Assembly (NCBI GenBank): GCA_951799445.1
Contig: OX637287.1
Span: forward strand, 41,941,724-42,005,723
Source of the DNA: Pseudisothecium myosuroides
Lineage: Eukaryota; Streptophyta; Bryopsida; Hypnales; Lembophyllaceae
Direction of reading: 5' to 3'
DNA: 64,000 nucleotides
Shown here in pieces: positions 17,375 to 28,936 of the stretch. Numbering within the stretch: the first letter of the stretch is position 1; each line of letters begins with the position of its first letter. The notes under the pieces were generated by a model, which was not told the DNA's origin, did no database searches, and was given only the letters and a program-made list of their open reading frames with translations. Made by a program: the position numbers and the translations under genes.

Positions 17375-17584
17375 TTAATGCCTAAGTTCTTCCTCAATTT
17401 TTTTAATATTTTTGTTTATATCTTTTAAATTATATATAATTTACCTCAAATTCATCATATAGATAGTGTGGTTTCCAAAAAGTTAAGCATTGGTTTGGAT
17501 GAATAAAAGGTTATATAGTCAAAAAAAACCTTGGAACCTCTCTGTTCATTGTCTACAATTTTGGATGATAGAGCGCTAAGAGGT
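17375..17584. mobile_element. Possible degraded TTAA-type element
   Basis: The left end reads ATAA-CCCCTTAATGCC and the right end CTAAGAGG-TTAA, which could be a short diverged relative of the TTAA-bounded family described at 18877. The left target site is changed and the terminal match is short, so the call is tentative. Confidence 0.25.
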
Positions 17585-18155
17585 TAAAGGTTTAGAAGTT
17601 TTTTGTTGTAATACAAGATGCATAAGAAATTGATTATATTATCTTCAATCCTAATTTACCATCCCTTCTTCTAATAAATGTCAATCCGAATCACTTAAGA
17701 AGGATTCAGTGACTTTCTTGTCAAACTTTCCAACATAACTAATGTAGCACTATTTGAGGTATATATAAGGTAAGAGGTCTATAAACTGACTTGATTTAAA
17801 ATGCGTCCTCTAACTAGGAATGAATGACATTTTCTTTGAAATATCTATTACTACCATTGATGAGGTAGGTAGACTTTAAAGAATGGTTAATGGACCTTAA
17901 ACCTTAACTAACAATATCATTTAATAATGATTCCTCAAACTCATGTTCTAGTTACGTGCATTTTAGGCAAGAATGTATAGGGAATGCTTTTGGATAAGTG
18001 TTGAAATTAGGTTCAGTTACCTTAGCCTCACATATGTACATTATCAAAGCATGTAGTTCAATTTTTTTCCACTTTTATTATACTACATTGTGCTTGGTAG
18101 ACTCAATTGCTAAATCATCAACAAAAGTTCTACGGGAAAGACATAACAAGACTAC

Positions 18156-18560
18156 TTAAAATAAGGGATTCCAATGCATTTTGATCCAAGTAAGATAAAC
18201 TTGATATTGAATTGAACAAAGAGAAGAGATAAAGAAGTGAACCAGTTGAACAATTGGTTTGGAGCTAGCCATAGCCAATGCGTCCAAGAGAGCAGGGTCT
18301 GAGTCCATGTCATCATGAGTCTTGGAGCTTGGGATTATTTGAAGCTTTGGAGGAAGACGTAAGTCTACAACTCCACCTTTCCAAAACCTTGAATTACGAA
18401 TTAGTGATGGAGATGATGGAGGTTGTCTTGATGTCTTGGACAAGAATCTTGTGACACCAAAAGATAGTTTATTTTCAATTGCTTCGCTTTTTGGAGATTG
18501 TGTTGTCCATTTGTCTACATTGAATAAAGCCACTCCACTTGTCACGTTGTATTGTAGCAA
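18156..18560 (-). pseudogene. Unidentified 134-codon frame, possible exon or captured fragment
   Basis: On the minus strand an open frame carries a mixed, non-repetitive composition, including an acidic patch (HDDMDSDPALLDALAMAS), that stands out against the surrounding low-complexity DNA. It could be one exon of a decayed gene together with the fragments at 16258-16770, which lie downstream on the same strand. No domain, start context or splice partner could be confirmed. Confidence 0.22.
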
Positions 18561-18872
18561 ATGTGAGTTTTAAGGCAAATCATGCTACTTGCTAGTTTGC
18601 TAGTCATAACTCAATCTGAGCTAGCTTTGATCTATCATGATTTATAGGACATTCAATAGAACATTCAAAATTCTATGGAATACTTGTCATTATCTCCAAT
18701 AAGGGAATTTCACTCGATTAGCATTCTTGAAAATTGGTTCTCCAAGTGTATATGTAATGAATATGAGAGTCATGCTAAAATGCATAAGAATCTTATTTCA
18801 ATTATTAATTCTTAAATGTCTAATGAATCTATTGTTGTCTTTTCAAGTCTTGAAACTTGAAATTTGTAATAC

Positions 18873-19602
18873 TTAACCCCTAAAGGACCAAGCTGCGTTT
18901 TTTGGCAACATAGCGATTTTGGGCAGCTCACTACGAATGGAGTTTTTATTTTTATTTTTTGAAAATTTTACGCAACATGTGCTCGAGGAGTAGCTTTAAG
19001 GCCCAGCAATTTTCATAACTTTTGACTACATAAATAAAAAGTTATTGCATGATATGTGATTTTCTTTTAACTTTAGGCAGCCCGGGCAGCTCTGAAAATT
19101 TCTTTAAAAATGACTTTTAAGAAAATAAAAATTTGAAATTGGTTCTTTAGATTTATATATACGTGGGAAGCTTTGAATCATTCAATTTCAATCAATGAGT
19201 CAAAAGTTATGAAGAGTTTAAGTTTGCGGGTAGTTATGGTTTTCAAAGACTCCATGCCTACCCGCAAACTTAAACTCCTCATAACTTTTGACTTATTGAT
19301 TGAAATTGAATGATTCAAATCTTCCCACGTATATATAAATCTAAAGAACCAATTTCAAATTTTTATTTTTTTTAAAAGTCATTTTTAAAGAAATTTTCAA
19401 AGCTGCCCGGGCTACCCAAAGTTCAAAGAAAATCACATATCATGCAATAACTTTTTACTTATGTAGTCAAAAGTTATGAAAATTTTTGGGCCTTAAAGCT
19501 ACTCCTCGGGCACATGTTGCGTAAAATTTTCAAAGAAAAAAAAATAAAAACTCCATTCGTAGTGAGCTGCCCAAAAACGCAACTTGGTCCTTTAGGGGTT
19601 AA
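18873..19602. mobile_element. TTAA-bounded element A: 722-bp near-perfect palindrome
   Basis: The element proper is 18877-19598, flanked by TTAA at 18873-18876 and 19599-19602. The ends are CCCCTAAAGGACCAAG on the left and the inverse of CCCCTAAAGGACCAAG on the right. The two halves are inverted copies of about 357 bp around a spacer of about 24 bases (19234-19257). It is non-coding. The terminal sequence and TTAA duplication suit a piggyBac-like, or other TTAA-targeting, non-autonomous element. A transcript across it would form a very long hairpin. Confidence 0.85.
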
Positions 19603-20578
19603 TGAATATTCTAGGTAGTCTTTAGAATAGAGATTCAAGTCGAATTTTGTTGTTGATGTTGCTACAATTATTTGATTACAAAATATCAAAAATTATGTAC
19701 AAAGTAGATATTTTAAAATGGCCCTTTAAATCTAAATATTGATCAATGCTAAATTTGTGAAGTTTTGTCCAATTTTTTTATTTTAGAAGAAAGTTTGTCA
19801 AATGCATATTTGGATATTTGCAAAGAAGAAAAAAATTTAGATTTTTTTTTCTATTCATAATGACACCAAAAAACTAGAAAGAGTATTTTTTGATAGCCTA
19901 TTGTGGAAAGATGACAAAAAATGATGATTTGGTTAATATATGTACATTTTATAAATTTATATATGTTTTGGTGGTTTCTATTAAATAAGAAATCCCCGCC
20001 AATGGACAAGCTCAAGAAGTTAAAATGACATTTAAAATGAAGAAAAATCTTTATGTTCATGGGTTGACAAGTCTTCAATAATTGAAGTTAGTTAGTGACT
20101 GTAACTATATTCAAATTTCTACGTGAACAATTTTTGGGTGTACATGTATTGGCCTTCTAAAACCGCTCCTAGCTCTTGAATGTTATTTAGTCCATGCTAT
20201 ATAGGTTGGGTTCTTGAGACTAGCAAAGCTTCAATTTGAATAGCATTGTAGGATTATACAGACCCATGTCAGTCTTATGGGAAATGTCCTTTTTTCGACT
20301 AGATATTGATTGACTTATAGAATTAGAATAGGACAATTGTTTTGAGCAATGTTTGTAAAGATAAAGAGTTTGTTTGACTCAAGATGAATGATATTCAATT
20401 GAGTAAAGTCAGTGAATTTAGGGAGAACCAATTACTAGTATAATGTGAATTGGTTCAATTTTCTAAAATTTTGATTACATATTAAACTTTTTTTAGTGAA
20501 AGTACCAAGAACCATTATTTGTTTGTTTGTTTTTAAATTGATTTCAAGCAATATTGTACAAAATAAATGAAACATGTC
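19603..20578. other. AT-rich intergenic DNA, nothing recognised
   Basis: Low-complexity AT-rich sequence with only short chance frames on both strands. Confidence 0.55.
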
Positions 20579-20849
20579 ATTGACAAACAACGGTGCTAGT
20601 ATGTGAGCCCAAGAATGCGAGCTTATGAGCATTGAGCCTACAATATAGGTACCTATAATATAGATACCACACACTATAGAAGGTGTATGTATCATAAACA
20701 CCTATAATATGGGTATTTGTAACATATATATCCTATAATCATAGACGATTTCTATAGGATATACATCTATAACATAGGTGTGTGGTATTCTAGGCTCATG
20801 GGCTCACACTCCTGTGCTCACATAATAGCAACCCTCTATTGACAAACAA
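20579..20849. mobile_element. Small inverted-repeat element flanked by a 12-bp direct repeat
   Basis: Inverted ends (GCTAGTATGTGAGC near 20595 and its near inverse GCTCACATAATAGC near 20817-20830) enclose about 240 bp that is itself partly palindromic. The same 12 bases, ATTGACAAACAA, occur just outside at 20579-20590 and 20838-20849, as expected of a target duplication. The size of the duplication would suit a Mutator-like MITE, but the direct repeat is 4 bases away from the right end, so the class is open. Confidence 0.55.
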
Positions 20850-21589
20850 ATTAATAATATAGAACTTTGAGCATTGATTGGTTATAGGTCAATGTGATTG
20901 GACATAAAACAATTGTTATCTCTAATCAAAGTTATCTTGTCAAACAAGTTTTGGTCCATGTCTATCTTGGAGGAGGTCTGTCAAACGATGTTGTATTGAA
21001 CATGTGTCCAGTATGTTAAACGTGCTTATAGAATATCCTCAAATATTCTAGATAAATTTTCAAATAATTTTCAAATATTTTGAGAATCTACCTATTAGAC
21101 AAACAGGGTCTACTAGGCGTTCTGGACGTCATGTTAGATGTTTTGTCGCGGTGTTCAACATGACAACCTTGTCTCTAATTCAAGTGTACAAAATTGGAAG
21201 GATTTATTTTGTAATTGGATTGCAAACGCTCACCTTTTACATCAGATTTGGCATGCAAAATTGTATTGGAGTTGACGATTTTGTCATCTTCATCAACATT
21301 ATCTTCTGTATCACTTGTTGCCTTGGTTGTGGCCTTGCTCGCTTGCACATTTCGAAACACTACCGCTATGGGGACTGGGTTCCAGAAATTCTCTTTTGGT
21401 TGAGCATTGCAACCCAAAATCATCCTCAAAAGATCTTTTCGGAAGATTCTTTTGCTACAAAAAAACTCAACTTGTTAGAAAAAGCAACATCAATTACAGG
21501 AGAATAATTATTCATTTCCATGCAACTCATGCGGGGAGGAATCAATGGTATTCAATTAATTTGTGGGTTGAAATATCTCACCCACTCAT

Positions 21590-21860
21590 CCTCAATCTTA
21601 GCAACCCTTCAACATCATGACAATGCACTTGGGGAGGGGACACATCAACATGTGGTTTAGCATGGGTCTACCCACGCTTTACCAATTCAGTCCCAACAAA
21701 TTTTAAAAAATTTAAAAAAAAAAAATCTTTTTTTTTGGAATGTCTTGATTCTACTTGCAAATGGCTTCTCTCAAACTTCTCAATCTCTAAAAAAGACAAG
21801 TTGACAAATAGCTTCTCCAAGGTCCCTAGATAACAAATCTGCTTGATACTAATAGGCATG
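21590..21860 (+). repeat. Dispersed repeat, copy 1 (partner at 61187-61465)
   Basis: The two places share, in the same order and orientation, a run starting CAATCTTAG, then GCAATGCACTTGGG-like text, a block about AAATGRCTTCTCTCAAAC, and an end near AAATCTG. Copies are clearly diverged. No coding content and no defined ends. Confidence 0.6.
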
Positions 21861-24800
21861 TTTACTTTAGATCATTCCAAAACAATTGGGTCCAATGAAA
21901 CCAATTTTTGATTCATGTAGTTTAAGTGAAGATTGTAACTTTGTAAGATGCATTTTTACATTTTTTATCACTCAACTCAACTATGTAGGTGTGATGAATC
22001 CATGGCTTTCTATGATGGACACTGGATTTCACTTCTGAAACAAGTGGAGAGTAATTCGGTGAGCTGATTTTCATAAATGAGGTTAATTGTGGACATGAGT
22101 AACAGCTTGAATGTAACTGAGGAATGAAATGAAGTTTGATTGTTTCAGCAACTGTTGCAACTGTTAATTAAAAGCTGTTATGAACCTCTAGTTTCACTGC
22201 GTAATTGACAAAATTGAAATTCTTATCTGGTGGTGAAACCTGAAATTATAGCCTCAAATTACTCCTTTACAAAGTCACTCAGACAGAACAGGCATGGATT
22301 GTTTGAAAAGCTGTTTTTTTGTTTTTTTTGTTTTTTTTTAAACACACTTTCAATTTCCATTACTAGGGGAAACAGTACACAGAACCGAAGGACTCTTCCT
22401 CGGCGGAATTTTTTAAAGTTTTCTAATTCTTTTCTGATTTTAAAAAAAAAAGCTGGGATTTCATACAATACCACTTTCTCTTTGATTTTCGAAACATGCC
22501 AAGGTGCTCGACACCAGCTTGCTTTATTGGGGATAAGAACTCGAGCATTTTAATTGATTTGAGGTATCCTTCACCGCATAGGGATTTCAACAATATTTTG
22601 GGAAGGAAAAAAAAAGGAATGAAGAAGAATAGTCAATTCTTGCAAATTTTCAAAGCTGACAATTTTTTAGAGTATATTTAGATAGATTCCTACTTTCTTT
22701 CACTAACAGATTGTCAACAATGAAAAGACTTCTCTATTGCTACTAAAAATTTAATGGCTTTCAATTTGTTTCTAGCTGTGATGTATGTTTACTATCTGCT
22801 TGATCAATTAGACTCAAAATCTTGCATTGTTTCAAGGACCCCAAATCATATTCTAATAGTTTGGTTGTTGTGAAAGAATGATTTGCCATTTATTATTACT
22901 AAAGACTTCTTTTATACTCGTCTTGCATTTGGGCACCAATCTATCATAAGTCATCAAACCTTAGATTAATTCTAGTTACATATGAATGTGATGAAAAAAA
23001 ACACTCAAATAAAGAATCAATGAAAGATATTGGTTTCTTATTTTGATTAAAGTTTGGTGAAATTCTAGGTTTTTGACATTTGATGTATTAACCACTGAGC
23101 TAGGGTTTAAGAGGAGAACACTTCAAGGTTAGAAATAAAGGATGGGAATGTAGGAGAAGTGAAGAGGTATGATGGCTTCTTGGAATGGACACTTGATGAA
23201 ACATCATTTCTCTTTGAAGTCAAAGTGGCCTATCAACATGGTCATAACCTATGAAATTATCCATTAACTGGATGAATATATTCATTTTTCATTTTTACAT
23301 AGACACTAAAAATCATCCATTATACAATTTCTTGTCTTCTAATTCTTGTCCTCTACATCTTTGTAAAGTTATCATATCTTTCATTGCATAGATTATAGTC
23401 CATTTCCGTTGTCAAATATTCTTATAGAAGGTACATACAAAATTATCACTGGCCAAAATCCATCATGTCTAGATTCTTGCCTAAGATGAAGATATTAATT
23501 TTGAGGTTGTACACCAATTGAATACCAAAAGTTTAGTGACAATATATGATAAACCTATTTTTAGCTCTTTGAAAACATCATAATTTATTCACATGGGGTA
23601 CAAATAATGTGTACACCATGAAATCTTGTTTTACTTGCTAATAAAATCCAATAAAAGCAAGTTTTGACATTTAATAGCAACTATGCTTAGTTGCAATCAG
23701 TGGCACTTATGGGTGCACACAATCATTTTTATTTTTATTTTTTGGTTGTAGAGTCTTGCACCATATAATGTATGTTAGTAAAGAAAAATGGATAGAATCA
23801 TTCACATGTGTACTTTCATCTACAAAATTATCTATCATTAGTATCTTTCATCCAATTATTGGCAAATCTAGTGTTTTTTGAGAAGGATTTGACAATTTTA
23901 TCCATTTTTCAAACATTTTTCTTGAGGTTAAAAGGTCAAGTAAGATTGGGAATTTGAAAAAACGAATCGAGGTCAATCAAAGTTTGACATGAAAGTTGAT
24001 AAGGAATTTGGATTGTAATTTGATCTTGTAGTCACAAAGTCTTTCAAAGTCAAATGACCAAATGAATGTTAACTTCTCTATATCACATCACATACAACTT
24101 GGACGCCGCCTCAAAGATAGGTATTCACTCAAAGATGATTCTATTTTTAACCAATAGATGCATTCTTTGTTTTAACAACAAAAAAGAAAGTCATCCGTCA
24201 AACACTTACATCTTCAATGTTGTTTTAGGGTTAGAAGTTCATTCTAGTATTGTAAGTTATAGCTAAATATGTCAATTTTAGTCAAAGCTCATCAAATTTT
24301 CTTAAAACTTGAAACCTGAAGGATTAGATGATTGCAACAAAATGAATTTAAATAAGCAATTGAGCATTTTTCCTATTATTCAACTATCTATTGTTTTGTA
24401 GGATCTTTTTGGAAGTCAAAAAAGTATATAGATTTTCTTCATATGCATTTTTTAGATACCTTTTGAATAAATTATGGATTTTCAAACTATTTGAAAATAG
24501 ATATACCCAAAAGACATCCTAAGCTCTCATAAATAAAAAGCCTTACATATATGGCAAGAATTATTAGGGGTTGGTTTACAAAGGGATGAAAATTAGATGC
24601 AATTACTATAAAGGGGTTACAAATTATTATTATTTTTTTCATAGGATATGTTATGCTTGAGCATATGGATAATTTTGTGGTATTAAGAAAACTATTTTAA
24701 ATTTAATATAATAGCACTTGTAGAAAGGTTGAGATTCAAAAATTAATTTATAATTTGTATGGTTGCAAATTCTAAGATTCATTGGCTTTTGAACCATGCT

Positions 24801-26540
24801 TCTATTTTGTTTCAAATTTTGTTGAAGAGTGTGATATCCCTCATTCAACAACTATCATCTTCACACTTTCACAATTTCTTCACTCATTTTTGTGCTAAGA
24901 TTTTTAAAATACAAATGTCCATAACATTGACTTAGTTTTAGTAATCACTATACATGTATTCAATGTCCTTGAATGAGGAATTTTTATGTTCAAAAACTAC
25001 CAAAGTAAACACACCATTTACCAAATAGATCTCAAAACAAGATGTCACAATGACCATCCCAATCACCAAACAAGAACCACACAGTACGTGCTGTTTTTGC
25101 ACTCTATTTTTTGAAAGTGAAACTCAATATGATTTTTGATAATCATGCCAAATTTCAAAGCTTGCAAGTTTCTATATTATTGTGAAGAAGGATTTGAATT
25201 TTGTTTGAGTGGTGATTGGCAAGTTTATTCTAGGCAAATACCCTTACTCAAAATGAAGGTGGTGAATTTGTTCTAAATAGAGTAGATTTTTAGTAAAGTA
25301 GTGCACATATCATTATTGATAGATTTTCCTACTAGTTCACAATTGTAAAAGGAAAGGTGATATAGAGATGAAGCACACTTCAACTCATACTTATGTCAAT
25401 TTTGTGTTTGAATATTGACTTTTTATTTAAATTATTAAAATCTGATAAGAAAATAATGGTATTCGACTAGTATTTGTATGCTTGAAACCAAAACCAACAA
25501 ATACATATCCCTACAACATCCATGAAATCATGTCAAAAATATTCATACCCTCGTGGAGTTGTTGGGAAAAAAAATGAAAATTTTACAATACCCATATCTT
25601 TTTTATTTCACTTTTTAAGAAATTTGAAGGCCTCTATTGGACATATATGTCCAACTTGACTTTCTATATATACAACATTGATTTATAAACATGGCAAGGA
25701 TTGACTCATTTTTATCATAAACTTGAGTGTTATAGGGATTTATCAATACAATTGTGTAGGAAAATTAACAAAAAGTTCAAAAGGACAAAAATAGTTTCCT
25801 ATGACGTATAATGAGACTTTTTGCATTAGAAGAAGAGGCCTGGGGAGGGCTGCAAGTTCTTGGATAGCGGGGAATGCTGGCCAAAATCCTTAAAAAAAAA
25901 AATAATAATAAAAATAATTACAAGAATAAAATTAAAAAATTAAAAAAATTAGCAAATTGCAAGGTTTGAATTGCACGGGAAAATATTATTTTAAGAAAAA
26001 ATTTAAAGGAAAAAGGAAAAAAATTTAATATTAAAAACTACAAAACTTAGAAATTTGATGTGATGAGAACACTGCCATGTCATATAATATTATTTAAATA
26101 TTCTTTCTTTCTTTCTTTCTTTCTCTTTGTATTATATAATGTTATGGCGAGCGTTGTATTGGTTTTGAACTTGGGGAACAATCTTGAAAGTGCCCTCCCG
26201 TGGCCTCTTTTTCATTCTAGTGTGATTTTTGTTTCAACTTCTTAAAACAACTTCTTCTTTTTTGAAAACGAATTGACCGAAATAGGCATATAACATTCCA
26301 TGATTTCCGAATCTAATAAATCACCTTTGACACGTGTAGTTGTGCACCAATCAACGGGGTCCACAATGGGCTTTCTACCTCATGGTTTAAACTTTAAAGT
26401 TCAAATCAGTACTGGCCACAACGGTACAAGTTGGGTACACATATTAATTGGGTGAAAGTCTGTGACAATTTTTTCATTCAATATAAAAGTAAATAAATGA
26501 TTGGGCCATGTTGACTTGTAACACTACAGATTGTAACATC
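21861..26540. other. Long AT-rich intergenic stretch, no gene supported
   Basis: The stretch holds only short chance frames. A T-rich run near 22310-22340 followed by AAACACACTTTC may be another LINE tail in minus orientation. A TTTC tetranucleotide repeat lies at about 26100-26123. Nothing else could be supported. Confidence 0.5.
26100..26123. repeat. (TTTC)n microsatellite
   Basis: Five to six tandem TTTC units in AT-rich intergenic DNA. Confidence 0.8.
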
Positions 26541-26684
26541 ATGGCAGTGATGGCACGTTGGGCTTCAGTGAGATCTGCTCTTAAAGCGCTCTTATAAGAG
26601 CTGATTGCATTTGAGAGGAAGTTAAACTCCTTGAAACAATTTTCAAATTTCAGTAAATTCTCGTACGAAGAAAATTGGAATTCG

Positions 26685-26765
26685 CGTCTAATCCAAGTCG
26701 TTTCATAGATTTTGGATCTTTGTGGAATTAGTTATGAATTTTTGAAGTTGAAATGCAGTAGTCAC
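26685..26765 (+). repeat. Dispersed repeat, related to 49205-49272
   Basis: Both places carry AAGTCGTTTCAT, then a TTTGTGRAATTAGTTATGAA-like block, then TGAAGTTGAAATG in the same order. At 49150-49430 the block lies inside a local inverted repeat. The pair probably belongs to one old MITE-like family. Confidence 0.45.
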
Positions 26766-27479
26766 TAAAAGAGACCACCTCTTGAATTGTGCATTATAAT
26801 TGGTTCATTGAAGAAAGCAAAATGCACCTTTGTGTAAATGGTCGCTTTTAGAGCACCCTACCTTATTTAGGTAAATTCTCTCATGTGACCAATTTAAGCA
26901 ATTTGGCAATGTGAAACGCATAAACAAAAGTAGTAAAATATCAAATTTATTTTGTTATTTCCAAGAGCAAATCACCTTATTATTCCATAATATGATAACA
27001 TTAATTACCAACGAGGCAAGGGTACCTTTTGTATCCTTGAAAATGAAATCCCTCCACTGAACAAAATTATCTTATATGATCCTTTAGCCAATCCCAATCC
27101 TTGATAAGTCCCTTTCAAGCATCTAGCAAAACATAATATCTGTCCAATATGGGGAGGACTATGGCTTGGTTATACAATGTGACGACCTCCAATTGATGAC
27201 ATAGAATCGCACCATTCACAAGGTGACATGTAATATTTTTTTTTACAGAAATGACTTAATTTATGCCGAATTTGACCGTTACGTATGGTACAAAAATTTC
27301 CCTCAAGATTAACTTCCAAAGAGTAACTTACCAACCCACCCTCCCTTCCCAACGACATCAAAGCGAATAAAATCCTCCCCCTTTCAAGTAAAAAAAATAT
27401 CCCAAAGAGTAACTCACAAACGAAACTTACCCCCCCAAAAAATAAAAATAAAAAATAAAAAATAGCTGTTACGTAAAAG

Positions 27480-28936
27480 AACGCAGCCTCGGTCTCAGCC
27501 TCGGTCCTCGCTTCGGCGACAGGCCACGACGCTCGCACCAGCTGCGGCAGCGGACACTGCCAAGAAACATGTCACGATGTCAAGACTGGCAGGTCCTCAA
27601 TCCCATTCACCATCCGGTCCTCAATCTAATCACCGCCCCTGCCCGCCTGCCCGTGCTTCTTCATGGCTGCGAGACGCGAGAGCTTCAGTTGCCCCCGCAG
27701 TAGTGACCATCGGCCTGTGCAGATTTCGCGAATCCCGCATTGCGCATCCCGGCCACGGATTGCTCAGCTTCGCAATTTCTCCTTCACCATGAATTTCGAA
27801 ATACGTTTGTAAAATCAATACTTTTCGATCCCTCGTGTGATTTCCCCTGACATTTGCTCGCTTGCGCGCAAGCTACAGCAAATTGTGTTCACGAGTGAGT
27901 TCGCTGTACGCGTTGGCGATGATCCTGGTTGGAGTTGAATTGGAAGAGACGACATGGTTTGCGCAAATGTGATTGATTTTCGGGAACAGAGGCTCCGGGA
28001 TCTGAAATGTGTGAGACGCAATCGGGGACGCAATGTGGACGGTGGTCTCGTTTAGAACGGCGGCACGTGAATTTTCAGTTGGGTTTGGAATGAAGTCGCC
28101 ATCGCTATTTGTACGTCAGTGGGGATGGTGGGCAGCAGCCTGGTGAACAATGTCGTGGATTTTTCGTTGGATTCTCGAGAGAGGATTGGGAATCGAGCTT
28201 GGAAATAAGAAATTGCGTGCGGTAGCGACTGGTGATTCGTTTTCTGGAGCTCTGGATTGTGGTTTCACTTGGCCCATGCCAATCGAATCGAGCTTCTTGT
28301 AGATCGTGGAGATCGATTCTTCATGTCAATGGTCGTCTCTTGGGTACCCTAAGTGTTGTGGTAACTCTTCATGTTGATCGAAGTCTGTTTGGTATCCCAG
28401 GGGTTGGTACTCCAACGAGGGTATGTAGTTACGTACATACAGTACATTTGTCTGTGCAGCAGAAACGCAGCGGAAATGATCGAATGCGGCGACATGAAGG
28501 AAACCGTGTTTGGTGCGTCCATTTCGACAACATTACGGTTGCCGTGACAGAATTCCCCTGCTTAGGTGTTCATCACGTCCGCAGCTGCATGAGAGAGCAG
28601 TAAATTAACGGTTCCACCGCTGCTGCAGCTGCTGTTGCGTCTTTCATCGAAGATATGCTACGCAAATCGATCCTTGCTCGTCGAGTTTTTGCAGAAACCA
28701 AACAGCCTCACACAATTCCCAGAGTCTGCATCACCAATTCGGGCCCGAGTGTAAGACCCTTACTGTCGCGCACAATCCCCGCACTGGAGTTTCTGTTTGC
28801 CATTTCGAAACGAAATCACAGGATCCCGAAATCACGAGAGCTAGAATTCACAGGAACTAGCGCTGTCCACTGCTTTGCGATTGCGCTGACGATGCCACGA
28901 CATTGACGGCACGGACCCCTCCCCTCCCGCGCGGCT
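27480..28936 (+). promoter_or_regulatory. GC-richer 5' region of the glycosyltransferase-like gene
   Basis: Base composition changes abruptly from very AT-rich to mixed with many CG dinucleotides from about 27480 up to the start codon at 28937. Short open frames here (for example 27577-27792, 28232-28603) show no domain. The stretch most likely holds promoter and 5' untranslated sequence; a non-coding first exon is possible but not proven. Confidence 0.45.

Noticed and set aside
22310..22480. T-rich run followed by AAACACACTTTC, suspected LINE tail
   Set aside because: The only candidate direct repeat is about 8 bases; too weak to call an insertion.
27577..28603. Several short open frames in the GC-richer region
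   Set aside because: Open frames are expected by chance in GC-rich DNA; none has a domain, and the region suits a promoter and leader.
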